A DNA stretch of 64,000 nucleotides from Nibrella viscosa (GTDB lineage Bacteria; Bacteroidota; Bacteroidia; Cytophagales; Spirosomataceae): the NCBI RefSeq assembly GCF_039541875.1, contig NZ_BAABHB010000003.1, positions 248,001-312,000 on the forward strand. The letters are read 5' to 3'. Position numbers and translations under genes: made by a program. Below the pieces are notes generated by a model. It was not told the DNA's origin, did no database searches, and was given only the letters and a program-made list of their open reading frames with translations. Every line of letters starts with the position of its first letter. Position 1 is the stretch's first letter. Below, piece after piece: positions 33,833 through 42,410 of the stretch.

Positions 33833-35170
33833 TCATTCTTCATTTATCTCCACGTTCACTTCCCGGTTCTGAACGCCGATTTGCAGGAACAAAATCAGCG
33901 ATACTACCAGTAAACCAACAAATAAGAGGCTTAGTTTGGGATTGTAGTAGATAATGGCCACCAGGCAAACCGCCGATAGCAGCAGGGCCACCAGCGGAGC
34001 CCAGGGATATAGCGGAGCCAGAAAAGGCCGGCTCAGATTCGGTTCTTTCTTCCGCAATACAAACAGGCTGAGCATACTGATGATATACATCACCACCGCC
34101 CCGAGTGCCGAGAGAATGATAATCTCGTCGGTTGAGCCGGTAAAGAGCGCCAGAAAACCGACCAGACCGCCGGCAATCAAGGCCCAGTGGGGCGTCCGGA
34201 ATCGCCTACTAATCCTGGATAAAAACGCCGGCAGGTATCCGCTCCGGGCCAGGGCATAGATCTGCCGGGAGTAGCCGATGGTATTGCTGTGGAATGAGGC
34301 AATCAGCCCGAACAAACCAAGACTGGCAAAGAGTTTGGACCAGTGGCTTTGGCGGCCCATTGTCATCGCCAGCGTTTCGGGCAAGGGGTAATCGAGCTGA
34401 CTGAGCTGTCGCCAGTCGCCGACGCCCCCGGTGAGCAGCATGGTGCCCAGCGCCAGCAGGACCAGGGTAGCTATGCTCAGCAAATACCCACGCGGAATAG
34501 TTTTACGGGTGTCTTTTACCTCTTCGGCCACCATCGCCACCCCTTCAATGGCCAGATAGAACCAGATGGCAAACGGCAGGGCCGCGAAGATGCCACCGAC
34601 GGTGAAGGTCTCGTTATGCGCCAGGAAGTTTTCAGTCTTGTAAAACGGGAAAATCAGGGCCATAAACACCAGCAGCTCGACTACCGAGAGAATCGTCACG
34701 ACCACCGATAGATTTGCTGATTCCTTTATGCCGAGAATGTTGACGCCGATAAAGACGATGTACGTGGCAACGGCCACCGGCAGCACCGGAATATCCGGGT
34801 TCAGAAAATGCGTGTAAGCCCCAAGCGCGGCCGCAATGGCGGGCGGAGCCATCAGAAAATCAACCAGGGTGGCAAAGCCGGCCAGAAAACCGCCAATGGG
34901 TCCAAAGGCCCGGAAGGCGTAGGCAAAGGGACCACCGGCATCCGGAATGGAAGTGGTGAGTTCGGTGTAACTAAAAACAAAGGCAATATACAGGAGGGTC
35001 ACCAGCAGGGTAGCAATCAGAAAGCCGATAGTGCCGGCCACGGCCCAACCGTAGTTCCAGCCAAAATATTCACCAGAGATAACCAGCCCGACGCCAATAG
35101 CCCAGAGCTGGATAGTAGTAATAACTTTGCGGAGACCGGGGGCTGGCGGGGCGTCTGGTGGTTGTGTCAT
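33833..35170 (-). CDS. eat: APC-family permease, ethanolamine-permease type
   Basis: A 445-residue inner-membrane permease with about 12 helices. The start LWAIGVGLVISGEYFGWNYGW with TELTTSIPDAGGPFAYAFRAFGP is characteristic of ethanolamine permeases in the amino acid-polyamine-organocation superfamily. EGVAMVAEEVKDTRKTIPRGY is the loop after helix 6. No ethanolamine ammonia-lyase genes lie nearby, so the substrate is an inference from the signature. ATG 35170 begins right beside a word-repeat element that separates it from the upstream gene. Confidence 0.8.
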   Translation of the reverse strand: MTQPPDAPPAPGLRKVITTIQLWAIGVGLVISGEYFGWNYGWAVAGTIGFLIATLLVTLLYIAFVFSYTELTTSIPDAGGPFAYAFRAFGPIGGFLAGFATLVDFLMAPPAIAAALGAYTHFLNPDIPVLPVAVATYIVFIGVNILGIKESANLSVVVTILSVVELLVFMALIFPFYKTENFLAHNETFTVGGIFAALPFAIWFYLAIEGVAMVAEEVKDTRKTIPRGYLLSIATLVLLALGTMLLTGGVGDWRQLSQLDYPLPETLAMTMGRQSHWSKLFASLGLFGLIASFHSNTIGYSRQIYALARSGYLPAFLSRISRRFRTPHWALIAGGLVGFLALFTGSTDEIIILSALGAVVMYIISMLSLFVLRKKEPNLSRPFLAPLYPWAPLVALLLSAVCLVAIIYYNPKLSLLFVGLLVVSLILFLQIGVQNREVNVEINEE

Positions 35171-35180
35171 GCAGGATGAA

Positions 35181-35246
35181 AAAGAGTGAAAGAGCGTGGC
35201 GCGTAGCCCGAAAGAGCGGGCGACTGTTGCACCGCTCTTTCGCTTA
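35181..35246 (-). repeat. Word-repeat hairpin, family b (AAAGAGTG/AAAGAGCG)
   Basis: Tandem words AAAGAGTGAAAGAGCG (35181-35196) pair in part with CGCTCTTTCGCT (35233-35244). The element fills the spacer from 10 bases before the permease start into the stop codon of the next gene (35244-35246). The same words form the element at 42625-42699. Confidence 0.6.
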
Positions 35247-35918
35247 TGATTTAAAGAATATCCGCTGCAAGGCTCCCCACAATCGCTTCTTCAGATCCTT
35301 ATCGGCTTCAATGGCCGGCAGCGAATCGGCCATCATGAAAGTAATGCCCTCGAACCGCACCGGATGGTAGCGGTCCATCATAATGTCTAGGTGTATCTGG
35401 CTGAACGGCACCCCGAAGGTAAAGAAGTGGTTGATTAGCTTACCCTGCAGCATGGCCTTGATCTCAGACGGCTGGGAGTTGTGCAGATTGTACAATTCGG
35501 CCCCTTCCAGGTTCAGATTGACGGCTTTCAGAATTTTCTCCAAAAACAGGTGGTCACTCGGCGTTAAATCTTCATCCACCAGAATCAGGACTTTCTGGTT
35601 TACGGATGGAGTGGCCGGCACGGTCCGTACCGCTTTTGGCGCAACCGGCTGAGCGGGCGCCGTTACTTTTTCGGCGATGCCGGCTGGTACATCCATCGGC
35701 TCCGGTATAATCACCTTTACTGGCTCGGCGACTGGTTCAACAGTGGCCGTAGTGGTGGACCGGACCGGCACCGCAACTGGCTCCGGCTTGGCCGTAACGG
35801 CTTCTGCCGCCGGCAGCGTCACTAGTTCCGGTGCTACCCTGACCGGGATAGGCGCTTCGTTCAGCCGGAATAGCTGGTCGTTCTGGTACAGCGCCTGGTA
35901 AAATGCTTTATTCGACAT
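35244..35918 (-). CDS. Unknown protein with Pro/Val linker and compact C-terminal domain
   Basis: A 224-residue cytosolic protein. A short N-terminal peptide (SNKAFYQALYQNDQLFRLNE) is joined by about 80 residues of Pro/Val/Ala-rich linker to a C-terminal alpha/beta domain (KVLILVDEDLTPSDHLFLEKIL; FFTFGVPFSQIHL; LKKRLWGALQRIFF). The order - a strand, an LTPSD-type loop, long helix and terminal K-R-x-LW helix - recalls the HolD/psi subunit of DNA polymerase III, but likeness is weak and I do not claim it. The peptide-linker-domain build suggests it binds a partner through its N-terminus. Start ATG 35918. It is next to sorB on the same strand. Confidence 0.6.
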   Translation of the reverse strand: MSNKAFYQALYQNDQLFRLNEAPIPVRVAPELVTLPAAEAVTAKPEPVAVPVRSTTTATVEPVAEPVKVIIPEPMDVPAGIAEKVTAPAQPVAPKAVRTVPATPSVNQKVLILVDEDLTPSDHLFLEKILKAVNLNLEGAELYNLHNSQPSEIKAMLQGKLINHFFTFGVPFSQIHLDIMMDRYHPVRFEGITFMMADSLPAIEADKDLKKRLWGALQRIFFKS

Positions 35919-35921
35919 CAA

Positions 35922-36320
35922 CTATAAGGTATACCATTGAACAGCCTGCAACGGTTTTCGGCGACCGTCGAACGCCTTTTGCTCCGGGCCGTAGTATTTT
36001 GCCAGGTAGTCCAGCACCACCGGCTCCGAATCGCGCAGGTCCCACAGGTTCTGCGTCCGCTGCATCCAGCGGATTTTCTCTTTCCAGCCGTCGCGGGTGA
36101 AGCGGTTTTGCAGAATCAATTTGCTCGAATGGCAGGAGGTGCAATGCGCCTTAACCACGTTCAACTGCTCGGCTATTACCAGTCCCGTATCCGGATCTTT
36201 CTGCAGACTATCCGCCATAGCCACAGCCGACGAGCCAGAGGGTACCGCCGTTTCAAACCCTGAGAATACCATCAGGCACCCCATCAGCACCAAAGCTCCC
36301 CACCATTTATCATTCATCAT
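35922..36320 (-). CDS. sorB: Monohaem cytochrome c subunit of sulfite dehydrogenase
   Basis: A 132-residue exported electron acceptor. The haem motif is AHCTSCHSSK (C-x-x-C-H), with a likely distal Met in IRWMQRTQNLW. A hydrophobic leader (GALVLMGCLMVFSGF) gives export to the periplasm. It is encoded just after the molybdenum subunit gene, as in SorAB sulfite dehydrogenases, and would pass electrons from sulfite to the respiratory chain. The first residues MMNDKW are encoded by the family f repeat (36303-36320), so the annotated start may have been acquired from that element. Confidence 0.8.
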   Translation of the reverse strand: MMNDKWWGALVLMGCLMVFSGFETAVPSGSSAVAMADSLQKDPDTGLVIAEQLNVVKAHCTSCHSSKLILQNRFTRDGWKEKIRWMQRTQNLWDLRDSEPVVLDYLAKYYGPEQKAFDGRRKPLQAVQWYTL

Positions 36321-36340
36321 TATGCATTCATTATTCTTAG
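36303..36340 (-). repeat. Word-repeat element, family f
   Basis: Minus-strand reading: AATGAATG words, then ATGATGAATGATAAATGG. Bases 36303-36318 carry the exact 16-mer found at 10706-10721. It lies from the sorA stop to inside the start of sorB and provides two in-frame ATG codons. Confidence 0.6.
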
Positions 36341-36341
36341 G

Positions 36342-37586
36342 TTAAACCACCTTCACTGCAATCCGGTGACAGGCATTATTAATGTATCCTTCCGGGTTCC
36401 ACTGTGGCATCACCATTGGCTGGGAAACCCCGGTCTCGTCTACCGCCCGCGCCCAGATTTCGTAATAGCCTTTCTGCGGCAGCTTCACATTGGCCGACCA
36501 GTGCTGCCACGCCAGCCGGTTTTTGGCCGACTTCAGATCACAGCGTTGCCAGGTAGCACCAAAATCGTAGGAAACGTACATTTCTTTTACGCTGCGGTCG
36601 CCCGCCCAGGCATGGCCGCGCAAAGCTAGCGGTTGCCCCTGATTCAGCATGGCCCCGGTTTTCGGAAACGTAATGAGTGACTTCACCGGCATCGACTCGA
36701 TGATCCTGAACTGATCTTCCGGCGGGTCAACCCCCGGCTCAACAGGGTTGATAGGCACCCGGTAGCTTTTGCCGGTCATTTTAGCACCGTCGTGTACTTT
36801 ATTGCGCACCGAAATCGTGTGCAGCCATTTGCCCGATGCCGATGCCGGCCAGCCGCCAATGACCAGCCGCAAGGGAAAACCGTGCGCCAGCGGAATATCC
36901 TGCCCGTTCATGGCCCAGGCAATCAGCGTTTCGTCTTCCAGCGCTTTGCGCATCGGAACCCCCCGCGAAATCACGGGCTTGGTGGGGTCCTGACTCACGT
37001 GGAGGTCTCGACCGTAGTAGCCGATGTAAACGGCATCGTCTTTCAGACCAACATCGGCCAGCACATCTTTCAACCGGACCCCGGTCCATTCGGCGCAGCT
37101 TACGGCACCATCGGTCCATTGGTTACCGGCCGTTTGGGGCACATAACCGGCCCGGCCGTTGCCGGCACATTCCAGCACCAGTTGGTAGATGTAGGGCTTA
37201 AAGCGCTTCTTCAGGTCGCTGAGTTTGTATGTTTTTGGGGCCTTTACCGACTCGCCGTTGATGGTCAGTGACCAGGTACTCAGATCTATCTTCTCTGGCA
37301 TCAGGCCGTTGTTGCGGATAAACATTTTATCGGCTGGCGTAACGGCATCATCCAGCAGATGGGGTAGAGCCTCCACATTCCAGGGCTTATCGTTTAGCAC
37401 AACCATGTCTTTGTGTTTGGCAAGCATGGGGTTACCATCAAACACCAGCGGCAGGTACGTTTTGGGAAGCCGGCCGGCAAAGACAATATCGGTGCCGAGC
37501 AGGCCGGCCATGGTAGCCAGAACGCTTTTGCGCAAAAAGCCCCGGCGGTCAAACAAGCTATCAGGAGAATCTGGTAAGGTCATCAT
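36342..37586 (-). CDS. sorA: Sulfite dehydrogenase, molybdopterin subunit
   Basis: A 414-residue molybdenum enzyme that oxidises sulfite to sulfate in the periplasm. The twin-arginine leader is FDRRGFLRKSVLATMAGLLG. The sulfite-oxidase fold follows, with the molybdenum-binding Cys in LVLECAGNGRAGY, substrate-pocket residues in YYGRDLHVSQDP and GFPLRLVIGGW, and the C-terminal dimer domain (VKEMYVSYDFGATWQRCDL). Two ATG codons in tandem at 37586/37583 are possible starts. A TATTTTTG -7 box lies at 37610-37603 on the minus strand. It is transcribed with sorB, 21 bases downstream. Confidence 0.92.
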   Translation of the reverse strand: MMTLPDSPDSLFDRRGFLRKSVLATMAGLLGTDIVFAGRLPKTYLPLVFDGNPMLAKHKDMVVLNDKPWNVEALPHLLDDAVTPADKMFIRNNGLMPEKIDLSTWSLTINGESVKAPKTYKLSDLKKRFKPYIYQLVLECAGNGRAGYVPQTAGNQWTDGAVSCAEWTGVRLKDVLADVGLKDDAVYIGYYGRDLHVSQDPTKPVISRGVPMRKALEDETLIAWAMNGQDIPLAHGFPLRLVIGGWPASASGKWLHTISVRNKVHDGAKMTGKSYRVPINPVEPGVDPPEDQFRIIESMPVKSLITFPKTGAMLNQGQPLALRGHAWAGDRSVKEMYVSYDFGATWQRCDLKSAKNRLAWQHWSANVKLPQKGYYEIWARAVDETGVSQPMVMPQWNPEGYINNACHRIAVKVV

Positions 37587-37642
37587 GTGTGTACGCGTAG
37601 GTCAAAAATAAGCAATACCGATGATTTTTCAGCCAACAAAAA

Positions 37643-37668
37643 GCCCCGCTTACCGAAATAAGCAGGGC
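37643..37668 (-). terminator. Terminator of the DUF2892 gene
   Basis: Stem 37643-37652 with 37659-37668 (one G-U pair), then TTTTT on the minus strand. Placed 30 bases after the stop codon. Confidence 0.7.
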
Positions 37669-37697
37669 AGTGCGTGGTGAGTACAGCCGGCTGGCGC

Positions 37698-37907
37698 CTA
37701 ATCCCATTCGCGCCGGGTCGAAAATTTAAAGGCCCCATAGCATGGACAAAAGCCGGTCAGACAGCTAAAGCCCAGCACAACCGACAGGGTTACGAACAGG
37801 TAAAGAAGCGGTCCGGAGACGATGCCCAGCAGGCAGGGAATAAGCAGATCAACAATAATAAGCCCTCGCACCAACTGGTCGATGAAGCCGATGTTCTTAG
37901 GTAGCAT
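37698..37907 (-). CDS. DUF2892 (YgaP-like) small membrane protein
   Basis: A 69-residue inner-membrane protein with two helices (LVRGLIIVDLLIPCLLG; LLYLFVTLSVVLGFSCL), ending TGFCPCYGAFKFSTRREWD. The N-terminal KNIGFIDQLVR and the C-terminal TGFCP-x-Y match DUF2892, the membrane part of YgaP-type rhodanese proteins. In other bacteria such small proteins accompany sulfur-transfer or sulfide-handling genes, which agrees with sorAB next door, though it has its own terminator and may be separate. The three cysteines are worth noting. Confidence 0.75.
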   Translation of the reverse strand: MLPKNIGFIDQLVRGLIIVDLLIPCLLGIVSGPLLYLFVTLSVVLGFSCLTGFCPCYGAFKFSTRREWD

Positions 37908-37995
37908 ATAGTAGGTTAGGCTTAAATAAGGTGGTGTCGCCGGTAAGTTACAAAAAAATGTAAGCTACTTTCAAGCATTACCTGAGTATTTTTCT

Positions 37996-38035
37996 GAAAA
38001 AAACAAAAGCTACCCCATGTTGCGGCAGCTTTTGT
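37996..38035 (-). terminator. purA terminator
   Basis: 12-bp stem (38024-38035 with 38003-38014, one G-U pair) and a run of seven T on the minus strand (complement of 37997-38003). It lies 26 bases after the purA stop. Confidence 0.88.
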
Positions 38036-38060
38036 AACCTTTTGACACTGAGTGGGTATA

Positions 38061-39344
38061 CTACACGACAGCCTCCCGGTGAATGATCGCTTCGCGGTCT
38101 GGGCCGGTAGAAATAAAGCTGATGGGCAGGCCCAGTGATTCTTCCAGGAAGCCAATGTAATTAGCTAGTTCAGCCGGCACTTCGTCGAAGGAGTGAAAAT
38201 CCGTCAGCGCCGTCTGCCAGCCTCTGAACTCTTTATAAACCGGCGTTACATCGGCATCACACAGGTCGTAAGGGAACTGCTCGGTCAGGGTGCCGTCGGC
38301 CAGGCGGTAATGGGTGCAGACCTTGATGGTCTCAAAAATATTGAGTACATCTACCTTCATCATAACCAGTTGGCTTACCCCGTTGATCAGGATGGCGTAT
38401 TTCAGCGCGGGCAAATCGAGCCAGCCGCACCGGCGGGGCCGACCGGTAGTGGAGCCGAATTCCCGCCCTTCCTGCCGCATCCGCTCGCCTTCGTCGTCCA
38501 GCAATTCGGTGGGGAAAGGGCCGCTGCCTACGCGGGTGCAGTACGCTTTGAAAATGCCGTATACGTCGCCAATCTGCCGGGGGGCTACGCCAAGGCCCGT
38601 GCAGGCACCGGCCGTCATAGTGTTTGAACTGGTCACAAAGGGGTATGAGCCGAAGTCAATGTCGAGCAGTGAACCCTGTGCCCCTTCAGCCAGGACTTTC
38701 TGGCCGGCCTTCAACGCGTTGTTGATGGCGTACTCACTGTCGGTCAGCTGGAACTGCTTCATGAAGTCTACGGCAGCAAAGAACTCTTCTTCGGCCTGGG
38801 GCAGTACCAACTGGTAATCGAACTGATGGTGATCGAGAATGGTCTTGTGCGTCGCTACCAATTGGTCGTATTTCTTCCGGAAGTTAGCCGACAGAATATC
38901 GCCGACACGCAGCCCCTGCCGGGCTACTTTATCCTGGTAGGTTGGGCCGATACCCCGCAGCGTAGAGCCGATCTTAGACGCGCCTTTGGCCTGCTCATAA
39001 GCCGCATCGAGCAGCCGGTGCGTTGGGATAATAATGGAGGCCTTTTTCGAAATCAGCAGGTTTTGTTGCAGATGGAGGTTGAACTTGGCCAGACCGTCTA
39101 TTTCCCGTTTAAACACAATCGGGTCGAGTACCACGCCGTTGCCGATAATATTCTGAATATCGTTTCGGAATATACCCGACGGAATCTGGTGCAATACGTG
39201 TTTGAAACCCTCAAACTCCAGCGTATGGCCGGCATTGGGACCACCCTGGAAACGGGCCACCACCTGATACTGTGGAGCCAGTACGTCTACAATCTTACCC
39301 TTACCTTCGTCGCCCCACTGGAGGCCAAGTAATACATCTACCAT
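38061..39344 (-). CDS. purA: Adenylosuccinate synthetase
   Basis: A 427-residue enzyme that joins IMP and aspartate with GTP hydrolysis, the first committed step to AMP. The phosphate loop is LLGLQWGDEGKGKIVD with the catalytic Asp; other blocks are GGPNAGHTLE, SKIGSTLRGIGPTYQDKVAR-type text (KIGSTLRGIGPTYQ), FVTSSNTMTAGACTGLGVAP and GSTTGRPRRCGWLDLPALKY. Length is standard. ATG 39344. It follows the Fur-type regulator gene on the same strand with an 82-base spacer. Confidence 0.97.
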   Translation of the reverse strand: MVDVLLGLQWGDEGKGKIVDVLAPQYQVVARFQGGPNAGHTLEFEGFKHVLHQIPSGIFRNDIQNIIGNGVVLDPIVFKREIDGLAKFNLHLQQNLLISKKASIIIPTHRLLDAAYEQAKGASKIGSTLRGIGPTYQDKVARQGLRVGDILSANFRKKYDQLVATHKTILDHHQFDYQLVLPQAEEEFFAAVDFMKQFQLTDSEYAINNALKAGQKVLAEGAQGSLLDIDFGSYPFVTSSNTMTAGACTGLGVAPRQIGDVYGIFKAYCTRVGSGPFPTELLDDEGERMRQEGREFGSTTGRPRRCGWLDLPALKYAILINGVSQLVMMKVDVLNIFETIKVCTHYRLADGTLTEQFPYDLCDADVTPVYKEFRGWQTALTDFHSFDEVPAELANYIGFLEESLGLPISFISTGPDREAIIHREAVV

Positions 39345-39426
39345 GTTTTAAAATAAGAATCTTTGTTGTTAGCACATGCGTTTCGCTTTAGCCTTCGCCA
39401 TACGCCTGTTGTGTTCAATCTGAAGG

Positions 39427-39945
39427 CTACGCTTCTCCCCGCTCCGACATAGCGGCCGGCATCGCCTGATGGTCGCCGTACCGCTGGCGGTTTTCGCAAT
39501 TGTTACGGACGCAGCTTCCGTAGAAGATCAGCGAGTGGTGCATGACGTTGAACTTCAGCATATCGCCCACCATCGTCTGGATGGTTTGTACCCGTGGGTC
39601 GCAGAACTCCATCACCTGATGGCAGTCGGTGCAGATCAGGTGATCGTGCTGCTTGTAGCCGTAGGATTTTTCGTACTGCGCCAGGTTACGGCCAAACTGA
39701 TGCTTGGTCACCAGGTCGCAGTCGACCAGCACATCCAGCGTATTGTATACGGTGGCACGGCTGACGCGGTACTTCTTGTTTTTCATGGAGATATACAATT
39801 CATCCACGTCGAAGTGGTCTTCGCGGTTGTAAATCTCCTCCAGAATGGCAAAGCGCTCCGGTGTTTTCCGAAGCCCCTTGTTTTCCAGATACGCCGTAAA
39901 TATCTTCTTAGCGGCTGCCAGATTTTCTTCTTTCGGCACAGGCAT
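39427..39945 (-). CDS. Fur-family metal-dependent repressor
   Basis: A 172-residue regulator with an N-terminal winged helix (YLENKGLRKTPERFAILEEIYN; YRVSRATVYNTLDVLVDCDLV) and a C-terminal dimer domain. Structural zinc cysteines are in LICTDCHQVMEF and CVRNNCENRQ. The regulatory-site HDHL-type text is present (KQHDHLICTDC). Fur, Zur and PerR cannot be separated with certainty. Start chosen at ATG 39945; a TTG two codons earlier is the alternative. A promoter-like TTG-N20-TAATTTTG lies just upstream. purA follows on the same strand. Confidence 0.9.
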   Translation of the reverse strand: MPVPKEENLAAAKKIFTAYLENKGLRKTPERFAILEEIYNREDHFDVDELYISMKNKKYRVSRATVYNTLDVLVDCDLVTKHQFGRNLAQYEKSYGYKQHDHLICTDCHQVMEFCDPRVQTIQTMVGDMLKFNVMHHSLIFYGSCVRNNCENRQRYGDHQAMPAAMSERGEA

Positions 39946-39965
39946 GATCAATCTCGGTTAAAACA

Positions 39966-39996
39966 CAAAATTAGTCAGCAAAGAGCAGAGGGCCAA
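39966..39996 (-). promoter_or_regulatory. Likely promoter of the Fur-family gene
   Basis: Minus strand: TTG (39996-39994), 20-base spacer, TAATTTTG (39973-39966). The -7 box is a perfect match; the -33 box is the shorter TTG form. Confidence 0.5.
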
Positions 39997-40008
39997 TTCT
40001 TACCTGGG

Positions 40009-42270
40009 TTAATCAAACCGGACCACCTCAAAAACACCGTTCACCCGCTCCAGTTTCCCCATCAGGGTCTCCAGGTGGCCGGTGTCGTGCACATACAGTT
40101 TGATGATACCCTCAAAAACCCCGTCTTTGGAGTCGATGGTGATAGAACGCATGTTGATGTGCAGTTCATTGCTGATGACCCGTGTCACGTCGTTGACCAG
40201 CCCCACGCGGTCGGTGCCTGTAATGCGCAGGCCCGCCAGAAATGCCAGTTCTTTCTGCGACGTCCACTTGGCCTTTATGATTCGGTTGCCGTGGTTCGAC
40301 ATCAGCTCGACGGCATTGGGGCAACTGACGCGGTGAATCTTGATACCTTCGTTGACGGTTACAAAGCCGAATACATCATCGCCGGAGATGGGGTTGCAGC
40401 ACCGGGCAAGGGTATAGTCGATCTTGTCCATATCCTCGCCGATGAGCAGCATATCGGCATCGGCCCGCTCACCGTGAATTTTCTTAAGCTCCTTTTCAAA
40501 CGTCTTACCGTCCTGAATGGCATCGGTATTGATCTTGTTCTGGCGGTTTTCTTTCGCGTCCTTATCGGCTTTGAACTTCTTCAGTTCCTGAACATCAACG
40601 TGGCCTTTACCAACCCGGTAAAAAAAGTCATTGACCGTTTTGGAGCCAAAGTAAGCCCGAAGCTGATTTAGCGTTTCGTTGGACATATCCACCCGCAGCG
40701 TTTTCAGCTTTTTGGCGACCATATCGCGGCCGTCGGTGATATACCGCTTATTCTCCTCCTTGATGAGGTCTTTGATCTTGGTCTTGGCCTTAGAGGTCAC
40801 CACAAACCGGAGCCAGTCTTCGTTGGGTTTCTGCTTGTTGGAGGCAATGATCTCGACCTGATCACCATTATGCAGGACATGACTGAGCGGCACCAGCGTA
40901 TTGTTCACCTTGGCGGCCATGCAGCGGGCACCGATCTGGGTATGGATTTCAAAGGCAAAATCCAGGGCGGTGGCTCCCCGTTGCAGTACCTTCAGATCCC
41001 CTTTCGGTGTAAAAACAAAGACCTCTTCGCTGTAGAGGTTACTGCGAAAATCGTCCAGAAACTCAATGGCCCCCGTTTTGTCACCCTGCCCGGCGGTTTC
41101 CAGCATTTCGCGCACCTGACTGATCCAGGTCTCAATACCCTGTCCGGTCTGGGTGTCGTTGCCTTTATACTTCCAGTGGGCAGCATATCCTTTCTCGGCA
41201 ATCTCATTCATGCGGGCCGAGCGAATCTGCACCTCTACCCACTGCCCCGATTTGCTCATAACGGTGGTATGCAGCGATTCATACCCGTTGGCACGAGGTG
41301 TACTGATCCAGTCTTTCAGCCGGTCGGGGTTGGGTTTGTAATGGTCCGTTACGATAGAATATGCCTGCCAGCAGGCCGCTTTCTCGCTCTCCTGCGGCAC
41401 ATCAACCACAACCCGTACCGCAAACAGATCATAGATCTCCTCAAAAGGCTTTTTCTGCTTGTTCAGCTTATTCCAGATGGAGTAGATTGATTTGGGGCGG
41501 CCTTTGACGACAAACGACATACCGGTTTCGGCCAGGTCTCGCTCGATAGGTTCAATAAACTTAGCAATAAACTTATCCCGGGCCGCTTTTGTCTCCCGCA
41601 GCTTCCGGGCGATATCCTTATACGTGTCGGGCTCTACATACTTCAGATACAGATCTTCCAGCTCGGTTTTGATCGCGTACAGGCCCAGCCGGTGTGCCAG
41701 CGGGGCGTAGATGTAAATGGTCTCCGAGGCAATTTTCAACTGCTTATCGCGGGGCATCGAGTCCAGCGTCCGCATGTTGTGGAGCCGGTCGGCGAGTTTG
41801 ACCAGAATCACGCGAACGTCGTCCGACAGCGTCAGCAGCATTTTCCGGAAGTTTTCTGCCTGCTGCGAGGTGCCGTATTCAAAAATGCCGGATATTTTGG
41901 TCAGGCCGTCAATGATCTTGGCGATCTTCGGCCCAAACATCCGTTCGATATCCGCAATGGTGGTATCGGTATCTTCAACAACATCGTGCAGTAGGGCCGC
42001 CACAATGGCAGTGGTGCCTAAGCCAATTTCCTCAACGGCAATCTGCGCCACCGCCAGTGGGTGGTAGATATACGGCTCGCCTGAGCGCCGACGCATGTTT
42101 TTATGCGCGTCGAGTGACGTATTGAACGCTTTCTTTATGAGCTTGGCGTCGTTATCTTTCAGCAGGGGTTTGGCCGCCCTGAGCAGACGCCGGTAGCGTT
42201 TCAAGATTTCTCTGCGCTCCTGTTCGAAATCAATAACGGGTTCCGCAGTTGTATTCATAGGGTAGGTCAT
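40009..42270 (-). CDS. rel: Bifunctional (p)ppGpp synthetase/hydrolase (Rel/SpoT)
   Basis: A 753-residue stringent-response enzyme. The hydrolase HD domain is intact (PYIYHPLAVAQI; AALLHDVVEDTDTT, residues 67-105). The synthetase domain follows (RPKSIYSIWNKL; GYESLHTTVMSKSGQWVEVQIR). Then come the TGS domain (FVFTPKGDLKVLQRGATALDFA), a zinc-finger/helical region (YTLARCCNPISGDDVFGFV) and the C-terminal ACT domain (ITGTDRVGLVNDVTRVISNE). Both activities should be present. Start ATG 42270 or 42258. It lies divergent from the tRNA-Leu promoter. Confidence 0.96.
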   Translation of the reverse strand: MTYPMNTTAEPVIDFEQERREILKRYRRLLRAAKPLLKDNDAKLIKKAFNTSLDAHKNMRRRSGEPYIYHPLAVAQIAVEEIGLGTTAIVAALLHDVVEDTDTTIADIERMFGPKIAKIIDGLTKISGIFEYGTSQQAENFRKMLLTLSDDVRVILVKLADRLHNMRTLDSMPRDKQLKIASETIYIYAPLAHRLGLYAIKTELEDLYLKYVEPDTYKDIARKLRETKAARDKFIAKFIEPIERDLAETGMSFVVKGRPKSIYSIWNKLNKQKKPFEEIYDLFAVRVVVDVPQESEKAACWQAYSIVTDHYKPNPDRLKDWISTPRANGYESLHTTVMSKSGQWVEVQIRSARMNEIAEKGYAAHWKYKGNDTQTGQGIETWISQVREMLETAGQGDKTGAIEFLDDFRSNLYSEEVFVFTPKGDLKVLQRGATALDFAFEIHTQIGARCMAAKVNNTLVPLSHVLHNGDQVEIIASNKQKPNEDWLRFVVTSKAKTKIKDLIKEENKRYITDGRDMVAKKLKTLRVDMSNETLNQLRAYFGSKTVNDFFYRVGKGHVDVQELKKFKADKDAKENRQNKINTDAIQDGKTFEKELKKIHGERADADMLLIGEDMDKIDYTLARCCNPISGDDVFGFVTVNEGIKIHRVSCPNAVELMSNHGNRIIKAKWTSQKELAFLAGLRITGTDRVGLVNDVTRVISNELHINMRSITIDSKDGVFEGIIKLYVHDTGHLETLMGKLERVNGVFEVVRFD

Positions 42271-42367
42271 TCAGACTGGCGTCTCTGTTGTACGTATTAC
42301 CAATATAACAAATAAATCGGGGCTCCAATTACTAAACGGTAAAAAATAAAAAGGTAGGGAACTATGT

Positions 42368-42398
42368 TTTGCGCTGTCCGAACTTCTTTTTACTTTTG
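42368..42398 (+). promoter_or_regulatory. Promoter of the tRNA-Leu gene
   Basis: TTTG 42368-42371, a 19-base spacer, TACTTTTG 42391-42398: full consensus. The start near 42405 puts a word-repeat hairpin (42411-42525) into the 5' leader of the precursor tRNA. Confidence 0.7.
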
Positions 42399-42410
42399 CA
42401 CTCCGAAATT

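Noticed and set aside
38061..39951. A Fur-family gene and purA as one functional unit
   Set aside because: Same strand, but the 82-base spacer and unrelated roles give no real support for a shared function.
39469..40671. A 400-codon plus-strand frame across the Fur-family and rel genes
   Set aside because: It is antisense to two well-supported genes and their spacer. Its protein has no known motif.
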